From the NCBI RefSeq assembly GCF_004319545.1, contig NZ_CP036313.1, positions 1,862,501 to 1,926,500 of the forward strand: a stretch of 64,000 nt of DNA, read 5' to 3'. Below the pieces are notes generated by a model. The model was not told the origin of the DNA, made no database searches, and was given only the letters and a program-made list of their open reading frames with translations. Positions 9,046-19,228 of the stretch are shown here, piece by piece. This DNA comes from Desulfobacter hydrogenophilus (lineage in GTDB: Bacteria; Desulfobacterota; Desulfobacteria; Desulfobacterales; Desulfobacteraceae). The position numbers and the translations under genes are program-made. Within the stretch, counting starts at the first letter, position 1. Each line of letters starts with the position of its first letter.

Positions 9046-9660
9046 ATGAATAGAAAAGAAATTTTCAGTTTTGTCCTATTGGCCGCCCTATTTGCTTTTC
9101 TTTTCACAGCATGTGCAATTCCATTCTTTTTTGAATCCCCGTCTATTTTTTATAAGACCGGTGTTGAAGAAATCATGCTTCGGGTTGGTAAAGTGATTGG
9201 GATTGCCGCTATGGTTTTAATGGGATACCAACTGATTTTTATCGGCCGGTTTTTCTGGCTTGAAAAACTTTTCGGGATGAAAAGCCTATATCAGGCCCAC
9301 CGTCTTAATGGACGCATCATCCTTGCGGCTGTACTCATCCATCCATTACTTATCCTGGGTGCTGACCATTTTGTGTTTTTCCCGTTGGATCAAAAATACT
9401 GGCCTGAATTCACGGGTTTTGTTCTCCTTTTTCTGATCTTCTTTTTTATTGTCACTTCCATGCTGTATAAAAGGATCGGTATAACCTATAGAACTTGGCG
9501 AATGATGCATAAAATAACAGCCCCATTTATTTTCATCCTCTTGTTCATCCATGTTATTTATGTATCCCGGACATTTGAGACCGGAATACCATTATACTTT
9601 TTAATTGCGATCGGGTCAGTTTGTCTTGCCATTATCATTCGCAAATGGGTGAAATGTTAG
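9046..9660 (+). CDS. Ferric-reductase-like membrane cytochrome b
   Basis: This 204-aa integral membrane protein has about six hydrophobic helices and the histidine pattern of the ferric reductase-like transmembrane domain (PF01794; relatives include MsrQ and NOX cores). The candidate heme ligands are the histidines in YQAHRLNGR and AAVLIHPLLI on one helix pair, and MMHKITAP and LLFIHVIYV on another. It has no attached FAD/NAD domain, so it would pass electrons to or from a separate partner. AGAAGGG precedes the ATG. The YceI-type gene lies 42 bp downstream on the same strand, so they are probably co-transcribed. A second protein of this kind is encoded at 57218-57853. Confidence 0.85.
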   Translation: MNRKEIFSFVLLAALFAFLFTACAIPFFFESPSIFYKTGVEEIMLRVGKVIGIAAMVLMGYQLIFIGRFFWLEKLFGMKSLYQAHRLNGRIILAAVLIHPLLILGADHFVFFPLDQKYWPEFTGFVLLFLIFFFIVTSMLYKRIGITYRTWRMMHKITAPFIFILLFIHVIYVSRTFETGIPLYFLIAIGSVCLAIIIRKWVKC

Positions 9661-9702
9661 GTGTGGCAGGCATGGCCACGGTAAATATGAAGGAGAATAT
9701 AC

Positions 9703-10290
9703 ATGAAACATATATACAGTATCATAATTGCAGCAGTCGTATTGGTCTTTTCATCCCACGCCTCTGCATATAACTGGACAGTTGACAAAGACCATTCGGA
9801 AATTCGGTTTGAAGTTACGCACATTCTTACCGGCGTTTCAGGAAGATTCAATGAATTTGACGGAAAAATTTTCTTTGATCCAACCCGCCCTGAAACTGGG
9901 AAATTTGATTTCACAGTAAAAGTAGACAGTGTTAACACCAACAATGGAAAACGGGATACCCATCTGCGGTCCAAAGATTTTTTTAACACCTCAACTTTTC
10001 CTGATATGACATTTAAATCAACCGACATTTCCCATATTCAAGGTGATCGTTACGCTCTGGAAGGTAAAATGACCATCAAGGGCGTATCAAAGGATATCCA
10101 TATTGAATTCCGTTTTCTTGAACCAAAATCACACCCGTTTGAAAAAAAGAAAAAAGTAGCAGGATTTATCACTCGGTTTAGTCTGAACAGGCTGGATTAC
10201 TCCGTAGGTAACGGTAAATTTTTAGAAATGGGGGTGGTTGGCAAAGAGGTTGATGTCGAGATTGCCATGGAAGCTCTTACAGATAAATAA
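9703..10290 (+). CDS. YceI family periplasmic protein
   Basis: This is a 195-aa exported protein with a clear signal peptide (MKHIYSIIIAAVVLVFSSHA, cleavage after ASA). The mature part is a YceI-like lipocalin barrel: YNWTVDKDHSEIRFEVTHIL at its start, GRFNEFDGKIFFDP, then the family block RDTHLRSKDFFNTSTFPDMT. YceI proteins bind isoprenoid or other amphiphilic ligands in the periplasm, and the exact ligand cannot be read from sequence. An AAGGAG site precedes the ATG. YceI genes are often next to b-type cytochromes, as here, and a strong terminator follows. Confidence 0.92.
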   Translation: MKHIYSIIIAAVVLVFSSHASAYNWTVDKDHSEIRFEVTHILTGVSGRFNEFDGKIFFDPTRPETGKFDFTVKVDSVNTNNGKRDTHLRSKDFFNTSTFPDMTFKSTDISHIQGDRYALEGKMTIKGVSKDIHIEFRFLEPKSHPFEKKKKVAGFITRFSLNRLDYSVGNGKFLEMGVVGKEVDVEIAMEALTDK

Positions 10291-10300
10291 ATTATTTCGA

Positions 10301-10345
10301 CGGGACTTTTCTGTAATCTTGGTTCAGGAAAAGTCCCGTGTTTTT
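10301..10345 (+). terminator. Rho-independent terminator after yceI-type gene
   Basis: CGGGACTTTTC (10301-10311) pairs perfectly with GAAAAGTCCCG (10328-10338) and is followed by TGTTTTT. It lies 10 bases after the stop codon and closes the cytochrome/YceI transcript. Confidence 0.88.
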
Positions 10346-10427
10346 AAATGCAGTGCGATGTGCTTATGGCATTTTGGGAGTATTCATTTTAAGGTTGTGG
10401 GAATGAATACCAATGATAAATTTTAAG

Positions 10428-10480
10428 AATAGGGGCAGACCTCGTTGTAGCTTCAAAATTGTGGTCTGCCCCTTATTATT
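10428..10480. repeat. REP-like inverted repeat, family A (best copy)
   Basis: AATAGGGGCAGACC and GGTCTGCCCCTTATT form a near-perfect stem around a loop holding TAGCTTCAAAATTG. This is the clearest copy of the family and defines its architecture. Confidence 0.82.
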
Positions 10481-10558
10481 CACAGAGCAAAAAAAGGCCG
10501 GAATCAACAGAGAGCAAATGCACAAAGAATTACCTGTCCGGACTGCAACAGCCAATGA

Positions 10559-11797
10559 TTAATGTTTGAAGATTTGCGGTTTGCCGTCCGGATTAATTTC
10601 AATGCCAATGGTGTCGCCGGTCTTAAACCCGATGCTCCGGATTCGGGCGCAAACCTCCGCATGTCGTTTGTGGTACCAGTATACGGACCACAGAGGATTA
10701 CGGACTGTATCAACGCCATAGGCATCGTGGCTGTCAAGGTTTAAACGAACTTTATCTCTTGCAATCACGGTGTCAGCCTCGGCCATGAACCGATCGATAA
10801 AATAATGGTGGTCATACAGCGCCTTTGAAAGCTGCTTCTGAAGTTTGGGGGTGTCTTCAAGGTAGTGATTGACGACCTGACGAAGATCACCAGGCACAAT
10901 GATAGAAAGGCCTAATACCGCAAACCGCCAATGCTGTAGGGCAAATGATTCCAGCGTTTGCTGGTAATCTGAGATCACACCCAGAATATCCTCAAATACA
11001 GTGGGTTGATCTCCCCAGCCGTGAACCATTTTCTCACATTTGTTGATGACCTCCAGATAAAAGGACTGGTTGTCCATGACAAAGGTTGGCCGCTCACGAT
11101 AATTATGCCGCTTTCGAATTCTCCGAATGCCGTCCAGAAGAATGATATGCTGCTCATTTTCGATCATTTCCTTCAGGTCGAATTCCGAAATATCCTTGGC
11201 CTGGACAACATAAATGTCATTATCATACGTGATGATATATTCAATTTCACAACTGAACCCTAAAAGATCCTGTATGCGCGTTGACAAGTCAATCAGTTTC
11301 CGGTCATGCGGGGTTCGGGTAATGAACGGCTCGTTACTTAGTTTTTTCTGACGGTCACGACAATAACCGAACTCCCATTGGCGGCCAATCATTTTGGCCA
11401 TGACACTCGATCCATCCATAAAAGGCATGACGATCACCCCCATCTGTTCCGGGTCAATCTCCGGCGCGCGATTGAATTTTTGCTGTCGCTGGATCGAAAG
11501 GCTTTTGGCGGTGCGGGATGATTTCACCATCCGTTTGCGCGCATACTTTATTCCGCTAATATCCGAGTAAGTCGTGATGGAATCAAAGGTGCCGCCTTTG
11601 AAATATTCCTCGTCAGGATGAGCGCTGCGAGCGATGACCTTGAAACCGTCACGATAGTTTTTCAAAAAAGCTTCCAGTTCGGCAAAATCATTTGTTTTAA
11701 AGTTTTCCGCCGGAACGTACAGAAAATCGGGCACGCTGAATCCGCCATCCTTTAAGCGCTTCAGCAGCAGGGCTTTTTCCGGCAATCGGGTTGACAT
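10559..11797 (-). CDS. PEP/pyruvate-binding (PPDK N-terminal-like) domain protein
   Basis: This 412-aa soluble protein starts with a segment resembling the ATP-grasp nucleotide-binding domain of PEP synthase and pyruvate phosphate dikinase: FKVIARSAHPDEEYFKGGTF corresponds to the RSSA-type loop and Gly-rich strand, and YDNDIYVVQAKDISEF to the QxRP-like end of that domain. It lacks the swivelling phosphohistidine domain and the TIM barrel, so it cannot be a complete PEP synthase. The C-terminal half (residues ~215-412) is unrecognised. AAGGAGAA lies upstream of the ATG. It appears monocistronic. The substrate is unknown; related stand-alone domains may phosphorylate small molecules. Confidence 0.68.
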   Translation of the reverse strand: MSTRLPEKALLLKRLKDGGFSVPDFLYVPAENFKTNDFAELEAFLKNYRDGFKVIARSAHPDEEYFKGGTFDSITTYSDISGIKYARKRMVKSSRTAKSLSIQRQQKFNRAPEIDPEQMGVIVMPFMDGSSVMAKMIGRQWEFGYCRDRQKKLSNEPFITRTPHDRKLIDLSTRIQDLLGFSCEIEYIITYDNDIYVVQAKDISEFDLKEMIENEQHIILLDGIRRIRKRHNYRERPTFVMDNQSFYLEVINKCEKMVHGWGDQPTVFEDILGVISDYQQTLESFALQHWRFAVLGLSIIVPGDLRQVVNHYLEDTPKLQKQLSKALYDHHYFIDRFMAEADTVIARDKVRLNLDSHDAYGVDTVRNPLWSVYWYHKRHAEVCARIRSIGFKTGDTIGIEINPDGKPQIFKH

Positions 11798-12002
11798 AGT
11801 TAATTTCTCCTTACCTGTAGTTCTTTAAATATTTCTTTCGTCTGCACCAAAACAGCAGGCGGCTTCTTCTCTGTATCTACTTTTCTTGTTTTTATACCGT
11901 TAAAATCTTTTGAATGTAACCCTTTTTAATGTTGAATATATATCTTGGAATTTTGGAGCGGTTGTATTTGAGGATAGCTGAAACTCGATGATCGAGTGAA
12001 AA

Positions 12003-12038
12003 TAAAAAAGCCCCTGAGTAATAATTTACTCAGGGGCT
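12003..12038 (-). terminator. Rho-independent terminator of the cold shock gene
   Basis: AGCCCCTGAGTAA (12009-12021) and TTACTCAGGGGCT (12026-12038) form a perfect 13-bp stem with a four-base loop. On the minus strand it is followed by a T run (complement of AAAAAA at 12004-12009). It lies 28 bases past the cold shock stop codon. Confidence 0.92.
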
Positions 12039-12065
12039 AAAATGTCACATATTTAAAATGGTATT

Positions 12066-12269
12066 TTAAATAACGGTCACATTTGCAGCTGATGGTCCTT
12101 TGGGGCCCTCTTCAATGTCGAATGATACATGATCACCTTCATTGAGAACTTTAAAGCCAGCTGCATTGATGCCTGAATGATGGACGAACACATCTTTACC
12201 ACCACCTGCATGTTCAATAAATCCAAAACCTTTTGACTCGCTAAACCATTTTACGATACCGTCTGACAT
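12066..12269 (-). CDS. CspA-family cold shock protein
   Basis: A 67-aa single cold shock domain (OB fold) that binds single-stranded RNA and DNA and acts as an RNA chaperone. Both RNA-binding motifs are visible: KGFGFIE (RNP1) and VFVHHSGI (RNP2), with the N-terminal [12 protein letters not shown] typical of the family. TAGGAGA precedes the ATG. About 200 bp of non-coding sequence lies upstream, enough for the long structured leader common in csp genes, but no cold-box is recognised. A strong terminator follows directly. Confidence 0.95.
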   Translation of the reverse strand: MSDGIVKWFSESKGFGFIEHAGGGKDVFVHHSGINAAGFKVLNEGDHVSFDIEEGPKGPSAANVTVI

Positions 12270-12486
12270 ATAACCATTCTCCTAAACAAAAATAAAAATA
12301 AATCGTCTCGATCTTAAAGAATAATCACTGATTTCTCGGGGAAAATATCTAAGGAAGAAACTGAAGCACTTTAAAGTAGTGCGATAACTACAAAGGATAC
12401 AGTAATTGGTGAGTATGTCAAGGCAATTAACTTTTAATTGTTGCGCTCAGAACGTAAAATCATGATTTTCTGTCTTCCGTGTGACC

Positions 12487-12529
12487 TCAATGAGAGTTTT
12501 ATAAAATTGTGGTCTGTTCTTTATTGTTC
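12487..12529. repeat. REP-like repeat, family A (degenerate half)
   Basis: ATAAAATTGTGGTCTGTTCT followed by TTATTGTTCCC matches the right half of the family A repeat. The left arm is not recognisable. Confidence 0.45.
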
Positions 12530-12530
12530 C

Positions 12531-15500
12531 CTAAATGTTTAATGGAACCCTTTTATCGGTAAATGAAGAAACCTGTGCCAGCATATCCAGGGCGGCCGGT
12601 TTGAAACCGTCCAGCAGGCGGGCGGTCTCTTTCTCATTCTGCCTGTCGCCGGCCTGCTCCAGTTCAAAGGCCATTGCTGCCAATTTATCCGCACCCATGC
12701 TCTTGGCTGCGCTTTTAATGGAATGGGCCAGGCGGGCCGTCTCTTTATGGCTCTTTTGTTTCACAGTCCGATCCAGTTCTTCCAGGTAGACCGGCAGATG
12801 GGTGAGAATGGACCGGCAGGTAATCAAGAGCAGTTCATCGTCATGATCTACCAGGGAAAGGGCGCGGTCAGGATCGAAATATTTCGGTTCCGTCAGCCCT
12901 TGGAATTCATCATCCGTTCCGGTGGACAGCAGCTGTGAAATGGTTTGGATCAACCTACCGGTCTGAACCGGCTTTGTGATGTACTCGTCCATTCCCGCAG
13001 CCAGGAACCGTTCCTTATCCCCTTTCAAGGCATGGGCGGTCAGTGCGGCAATGGGGATGGATGATTTTTGCGGGTTATCCATCTTTCTGATTTTCCGTGT
13101 GGCTTCAAGGTCGTCCATGACCGGCATTTCAATGTCCATGAGAATTAGGTCGTATTGATTTTCCCGGACTGCCTGTACGGCTTTCTGCCCGTTTGACACC
13201 ATGGTGACCTTTATGCCTTGTTTTTCAAGAACCGGCCGGATTACATCCTGATTGATTTGAAAGTCCTCTGCCACCAGGATGCGACGGGATTTAAGATAAA
13301 TTCCATCTTTTGGGGCTGTCTGAGATCCGTCGTTCCTTTGCCGGGACTGGAACGGAACAGACACGGGAATGTCCTCCTTCCGGGCGGGTTCCAGACAGAT
13401 TGAAAAATAAAAGATACTTCCACAAGGTTCTGCACGCGCCACCCATATGGTTCCACCCATCAGGTCCACCAGCTTTTTGCAGATGGCGAGCCCAAGCCCG
13501 GTGCCGCCATAGGTTCGGGACAAAGAGCTTTCCAGTTGGGTGAATTCCTGGAAAATAGTGTCTGCCCGGCCTTCCGGGATTCCGATTCCGGTATCCCGAA
13601 CGGAAAAACGGATGGGAACGGTTCCACTGATCGTTCTTTCCTGATCATTAGGTGCCGGTTCAGCCGTAATGACGACAGATCCATCCTGGGTGAATTTCAC
13701 AGCGTTGCCCACCAGGTTGGCCAGGATTTGACGCAGCCGTGCCGGGTCTCCCTTGAGGCCTTTGGGCAGCCCTTTGACCGTATGGGACAAATGGATGTCT
13801 TTCCGGGCTGCAGCATTTGAAAACATATCCACCACCTCTGTAATGAGCCGGTCCGGATCAAAGGGCTGGTGTTCGATTTCCACTTTTTTGGCTTCAATGG
13901 CGGAGATGTCCAAAATGTCGTCAATGAGCGACAAGAGGTGTTCCGAAGAGTGGTGAACGACCTTGAGATATTTGCGCTGTTCCTGGTTCAACGCCGTGGA
14001 CAGGGTCAGGTCGGTCATTCCCATAATGGCATTCACAGGCGTCCGGATTTCATGGCTCATGGTGGCCAGAAAACGGCTTTTGGCCTGGCTGGCTTCCCTT
14101 GCCAGTTCCGACGCTTGCTTTACGGCGGTGTCGGCTTTTTTCCGTTCAGTGATGTCCTCGCCGGAGCCCAGAATATAGAGCAATTCGCCCTGCGGATCTA
14201 ATACGGCCCGAGCGCTCAATGAGGTCCAGATCACGGATCCGTCCTTTTTAAAGCACTTGACTTCAAATCCCGAGACCGCCCGTTTCTCCTTGACCATCCG
14301 TATAAATTTCCGGCGTTGTTCCGGATACAGGTAAAGGGACTCAATGTCCGTAACCTGTGCCACCATCTGCCCAGGGGAATCAAATCCAAAAATCCGGGCC
14401 ATGGCCGGATTGGCGCTCAGCAGCCGGTTGTCCGGCGTGGACTGGAAAATGCCTTCAACGGCATACTGGAAAATATCCTTGTACCGGGCTTGGGATTTTT
14501 CCAGTTCCCCGACCATGGTATTAAACATCCAGGTCAGCTGGCCCATCTCATCCCTGCCGCCCGGTTCAAGGCGGACGGACAGATCGCCGTCCCTGACCCT
14601 TCCTGCTCCCTGGATCAGCCGGTTCATGGGGATGATGACCTGTTTGCTTAAAAAAATAACAATACACATCACACAGATCAGCAGAGAAATGAAGATCATT
14701 TCCCGGAACCGTAGGTTCATGTTGTCCACCGCCGCTTCAATGGCTTCCCGGGTCTGCCTGACCGAGGACAAAATAAAGGATTCCGGTGTGACAATGCACA
14801 GATGCCATCCGGTGGAGGGAATGACCCGTGATGACAGCAGCATCGGATCATGGTCAAGTTCCAGGCGGTGAATGGTTCGTTTTTTTGAAGCAATGGCCTC
14901 GGCAATGTCCCTGACCGCCTCGTATTGGGAATCCAGACGATTTTGTCCGAGCAGGTCTCCGTATCCGATATCCGGCGGCCGGGGAGGCAGGCCTAAAGCA
15001 GCTGACTGTTCCCCGGAAAAGGCAATGATGCGGCCCTGGTGGTCTACAATAAATGAAAACATGCCCGTACTCGGATCATGTCCCGGCGAATGGTTGCCCA
15101 GAATATCCTCGATCATCCGGTCCAGGGTGATGTCAATACCCGCCACCCCCAAAAAATCGCCGTGTTCTCCGTAGATGGGGGTGACGGCAGAGGTCATGAG
15201 TCCTTTTCCGGCTTCATCCTGGTAAACCGGGGTCCAGATGGTTTCCCGGCCGGGGTTGTTTTCCGGGCGGGCCATCCGGTACCAGATGCCGTCTTTGATT
15301 TCGTATTCCTGGATGGGTTTGAGTTTTTCCACCATGTGTGTGTTGGGATAATACAGGGTGAAGCTGGTTTCCGTGACCACATAAATGGCTTCGGATTCCG
15401 GGGTCCGGTCTTTTACCGTTGACAGCAAAGGCCAGATGGCGGACATCAGGTAAATATCATGTTTGATTTTCGGTGAAACCCGGGTGTCCCCCCAGTACAG

Positions 15501-15948
15501 CACGGTAAAAGGGTCAGAGGCTGGATTTGAAAAAAAAATGGTTGTCTGAAAAAACCCCCAGATCCGGTTGAAAACCACTGCTTGAAGACCAGTCTTTTGT
15601 TTCTTCGGTGGTTAGAAATAGCTTCTGGTCCAGGAGAAGGGCGGCTTGGCGGGCAATCACGGCCGAGGACAGGCTGATTTTACTGAAACTGTTTTCATAG
15701 CGTCGGGCCTGTTCCTCCATAATTCTGGAAAGGAACAGAGTCGTTTTTTTTCGGATGTGTTTTTTATTGATCCCGACACTGTATTCCCCGAATTCGACCA
15801 TCAGTTCGGTTGCCAGATAGGCCAGCGATCCCATGGAGAGCATCAGAACACAGAGAATCAGCACAATCAGTTTAAAACCGATCTTGGAAAACAGGGCGCG
15901 GTATCCGGCGATTAAGCGTGGTATACGCTTGTTTTTAGCATGTGTCAT
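12531..15948 (-). pseudogene. Hybrid sensor histidine kinase, split by a one-base frameshift
   Basis: The two frames belong to one gene. Frame 1 (15948-15514) has a cytosolic lead, one membrane helix (IGFKLIVLILCVLMLSMGSL) and the start of an extracytoplasmic sensor. Frame 2 (from about 15578 to 12531, 1015 codons) continues with a dCache-like sensor, a second membrane helix, HAMP, PAS, HisKA (SHEIRTPVNAIMGM, H is the phosphosite), HATPase (N box ILANLVGNAVKF, G boxes DTGIGIP and YGGTGLGLAI), receiver (ILMDIEMPVMDD) and an Hpt domain (RLAHSIKSAAKSMG). The frames meet at a run of nine A (15530-15538); one extra base would fuse them as DNHFFFSNPASDPF. The ATG overlaps the hrpB stop as ATGA. Frame 2 alone lacks the first helix and so would be a poor receptor. 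Sequencing error remains possible. Confidence 0.88.
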
Positions 15949-18593
15949 CTTTTTGGAACGCTACTTAGGCTTTTGGGTTTGGCCCTGGCCGTAGCCTGGG
16001 CCGTATGCGGATTTTGGGGCCAGTAATGCTTGGGATAGCGCCCCATGAGATCCTTTTTCACCTCCTGGTAGGTATGGGCCCAGAAATGACCCAGGTCGGT
16101 TGTGATCTGAACCGGCCGGGATGCAGGCGAGAGCAGGTGAAGGGTCAAGGGCACCTGGCCTGCGGCAATGACAGGGGTGGCGGCCATGCCGAATATTTCC
16201 TGGATTCTGACCCCAAGCACCGGAGAATCCAACGGCCCGTTTTTGTCCGCATATCGGATGGGGACGGAAGATCCGGACGGCACCCGGATATGGGTGGGGG
16301 CGTGCCGGTCCACCATTTTTAACTGATCCCAGGTAAAAAGCGCTTTTATTGCGGCATCCAGGTCCACGCGCTTGAGTCCGGCAGCAGAAGGCACCCCGGA
16401 AAGAAAGGGGCCAAGCCAGTCTGTTAAGGTATCTGTCAGCGTCTTATCCCCCACATCGGGCAACCGGGCAAAATCCGGTCTGGCCTTGGCAAGCGTCTTT
16501 AGAAAAACAACCCTGTGCCTGAAATTCATGGTTTTTTTCTGCCAGTCAAGTGTTTGAAGACCGTTTTGCCTGATCCCCCGGATCATGGCGGATTTCACCG
16601 CTTCCGGGTTCGGTGCGGGTAACGGCTTCTGGCTGACGACAATCCGGCCAAAAAGGGTTTGTCTGATCGCCTTTACGGAACCGGTCCCTTGGTCCCAGTC
16701 CACGACATCCTGCGTTTCCAGATCCGTTGAAAAATCATTTTTCAAATCTGCCCGGTCCAGACCCGCAGCCAGAAAAATACGCGCATTTTTTGCCTGGCCG
16801 TCCACGTCAACGGCCACGATAAAGTCGCGGTTAGATAAGGTATTTTCCGTGTCAAAGAACACACCATTGCCTTTGGCCGTAAGAAAGGATAAAGATCCGG
16901 CACTGCGTCTGACCGCGACCCGGTCCGGAAAAGCCTGGGCCAGAAGTCTTCCGGCCGCATTCATATCCATGCCCCGGCCTTGAATATTAAACAGGCCGGC
17001 AAGACGCCGGGCCTGGGCCAGGATGGACAATGCCCGTTCCCGGTGGGGGAAAGCTCTTTTCTGGTTTTTGGGTTGGGATAGTTTGGCCAGTCTCTCCAGG
17101 CGCAGTACGATATCGGGGTCCCGGCGTCCATATTCAAAGGAAACGATATCCTTTTCTTCAACCAATGCACTCAGACAGCACCCTAAAAAGCCTTGTCCCA
17201 TCTCTTTGGCCCGAAGAATCATATGAGCCAGCCTGGGATGGATGCCCGCAACCAGCATCTCCCGGCCATGGGTAGTGATTGCGCCCCCATGGTCCAGGGC
17301 GCCCAGGGAAATAAGCAGACCTTTTGCCGCTGCAACCGCCGGCGTGGACGGGATGTCCAGCCACTTGAGCTCGGACGGATCACGCACCCCCCAAAGGGAG
17401 AGTTCAAGGACCAGGTGGGCCAGATCCGCGTTGAGGATTTCCGGACGGTTGAACGGCACAAGACCCTGGTGCACATATTGGGGCCACAATCGGTAGCAGA
17501 TGCCCGGAGCGGTGCGGCCGGCCCGGCCCCGGCGCTGGTCTGCAGATGCTTTGGACACCGGCCGGGTTTCAAGCCGGGTCATGCCCCGGCCCGGTGAGAA
17601 TTCAGGTCGGTTGACTAAACCTGCATCCACCACCACCCGGATACCCTGGATGGTCAGGGATGTCTCTGCAATGGGTGTGGCCAGAACGATTTTTCTGTTT
17701 CCTGCTACAGCCGGCTCAATGGCGGTTTTCTGGTCTTTGAAAGAGAGACTACCGAACAAAGAGATTACTTTTACAGCTGGGTCCTGTTTAAATTTTTCAT
17801 TCAGTTTTTCGGCAAGTCGCCGGATGGCTGCGGCACCGGGCAGGAATACCAGAATATCTCCGTCATGGCAGGTCATGGCCTTAACCACGGTATTCAGACA
17901 GGTTGGCAGAATCCCGGCCCATCCCGGCCTGGAACCAGATGCGCCCTTTTGATGGTGCGGATCCATATATATGGTTTCCACAGGCCAGGCTTTGCCCTGG
18001 GATGAAATAACCGGGGCATTTCCCAAAAGATCGGACAACGCCTGGGTCTCCATGGTGGCGGACATGATGGCAATGCGCAGGTCTTGGGCAAAGCCTTCAG
18101 CCGCATCAAGGCTTAGGGCCAGAGCCAGATCCCCATGGATATGGCGTTCATGGAATTCGTCAAAAATAACAAGCCCCACGCCTTCCAGTCCCGGATCAGA
18201 CTGGAGCCTGCGGGTGAGAATCCCCTCGGTGAGAATTTGCACCTGGGTTTGGGGGCCAATGCATTTTTCCATGCGGACCTGGTATCCGATACGTTGACCC
18301 ACAGTTTCCCCAAGAAGTTCGGCCATATGGGCGGCGCAGGCCCGGGCAGCCAGCCGTCGGGGTTCCAGCATGATGATTTTTTTATTTTTCAACCAGGGAC
18401 GGTTCATAAGGCCTAAGGGCACAAGGGTGGTCTTTCCTGCGCCCGGCGGGGCTGCAAGCAGGGCATAAGCTTTCTTTTCCAGGGCTTTATTCACCTGCCC
18501 CAGCACCGACACCACAGGAAGGTCTGAAATGCCGGGGCGATTCTTTACCTTGCCGGGCAGTAAGGAAAGGCCGTTTTCAAAATGGCGGGTCAT
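15945..18593 (-). CDS. hrpB: ATP-dependent helicase HrpB
   Basis: An 882-aa DEAH-type RNA helicase, a normal HrpB length. Motifs seen are Walker A APPGAGKTTLVPL near residue 48, motif Ia LEPRRLAARA, motif II DEFHERH, motif III SATM, motif V TSLTIQGIRVVVDAGL and motif VI QRRGRAGRTAPGICYRLW, followed by the HrpB-specific C-terminal region. The biological role of HrpB is poorly defined; it is presumed to remodel RNA in the cytosol. The last bases overlap the start of the sensor kinase (ATGA), implying one transcript, although a functional link is not evident. Confidence 0.95.
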   Translation of the reverse strand: MTRHFENGLSLLPGKVKNRPGISDLPVVSVLGQVNKALEKKAYALLAAPPGAGKTTLVPLGLMNRPWLKNKKIIMLEPRRLAARACAAHMAELLGETVGQRIGYQVRMEKCIGPQTQVQILTEGILTRRLQSDPGLEGVGLVIFDEFHERHIHGDLALALSLDAAEGFAQDLRIAIMSATMETQALSDLLGNAPVISSQGKAWPVETIYMDPHHQKGASGSRPGWAGILPTCLNTVVKAMTCHDGDILVFLPGAAAIRRLAEKLNEKFKQDPAVKVISLFGSLSFKDQKTAIEPAVAGNRKIVLATPIAETSLTIQGIRVVVDAGLVNRPEFSPGRGMTRLETRPVSKASADQRRGRAGRTAPGICYRLWPQYVHQGLVPFNRPEILNADLAHLVLELSLWGVRDPSELKWLDIPSTPAVAAAKGLLISLGALDHGGAITTHGREMLVAGIHPRLAHMILRAKEMGQGFLGCCLSALVEEKDIVSFEYGRRDPDIVLRLERLAKLSQPKNQKRAFPHRERALSILAQARRLAGLFNIQGRGMDMNAAGRLLAQAFPDRVAVRRSAGSLSFLTAKGNGVFFDTENTLSNRDFIVAVDVDGQAKNARIFLAAGLDRADLKNDFSTDLETQDVVDWDQGTGSVKAIRQTLFGRIVVSQKPLPAPNPEAVKSAMIRGIRQNGLQTLDWQKKTMNFRHRVVFLKTLAKARPDFARLPDVGDKTLTDTLTDWLGPFLSGVPSAAGLKRVDLDAAIKALFTWDQLKMVDRHAPTHIRVPSGSSVPIRYADKNGPLDSPVLGVRIQEIFGMAATPVIAAGQVPLTLHLLSPASRPVQITTDLGHFWAHTYQEVKKDLMGRYPKHYWPQNPHTAQATARAKPKSLSSVPKR

Positions 18594-18649
18594 AGCAAGA
18601 TGTTTCTCCGTGATTGATTGCAGCCGTTCATCTATTTTTAAACAGGCGT

Positions 18650-19045
18650 TTAATCGGCCAAGGGGTCTTCACCAGTCTCCCAGCTGGCTAAATACTTTTC
18701 AACCAGATGAAAATCTTCACCAGGATGCTGGGTGAAGGTGATATATTGATTTTTAGTTTCTACATTAAAATTATTTTTGACAATATTCATATATCGAAGT
18801 GCCAGTTCTCTTCGTTGTTTTATGGTACGGCCTTCCCTGATATCAAGATTCATTAGACAAATGTCATCTTCCGGCTTGGCCCGACCGATCGTTAAATTGT
18901 ATTTACTGTATTCTCTGATTGATATGGCGATATGGTCAGTTCCAGTATCCATTATTTCAGCAAAGGCGGCACGTATTTCATTAGCAAACGTATTTTTAAC
19001 GCTATTTTCAACCTGTTTATTAATTTCAAATTGTAAGTGTGGCAT
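18650..19045 (-). CDS. Tautomerase-superfamily (CHMI/MIF-like) protein
   Basis: A 131-aa protein beginning Met-Pro (MPHLQFEINKQVE), so that removal of the initiator would expose the catalytic N-terminal proline of the tautomerase superfamily. The pattern NEIRAAFAEIMDTGTDHIAI and the beta strand that follows resemble 5-carboxymethyl-2-hydroxymuconate isomerase-like and other medium-length tautomerases. There is no signal peptide. A strong AGGAGGTAGAC site precedes the ATG. It is transcribed in the same direction as hrpB, 57 bp upstream of it. The substrate is unknown. A tautomerase without the activity remains possible. Confidence 0.7.
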   Translation of the reverse strand: MPHLQFEINKQVENSVKNTFANEIRAAFAEIMDTGTDHIAISIREYSKYNLTIGRAKPEDDICLMNLDIREGRTIKQRRELALRYMNIVKNNFNVETKNQYITFTQHPGEDFHLVEKYLASWETGEDPLAD

Positions 19046-19228
19046 GTCTACCTCCTTTTATGAATTAGTGATATTTAATGATATATGTATATGCATGCAA
19101 GTAAATCAAAAAATTGTTTATCAAATTTTTATCCGGCAATGTAGAAACTGATCAACAACAGGTCCAGTCAGGCTGCTTTGAAATTTTTTTCGTGACGTGG
19201 CATGTATAAAAAAGAACAGGAGTCGTCT

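Noticed and set aside
12270..12480. Cold-shock riboswitch-like leader
   Set aside because: The leader is long enough, but I could not identify a cold box or a definite structure.
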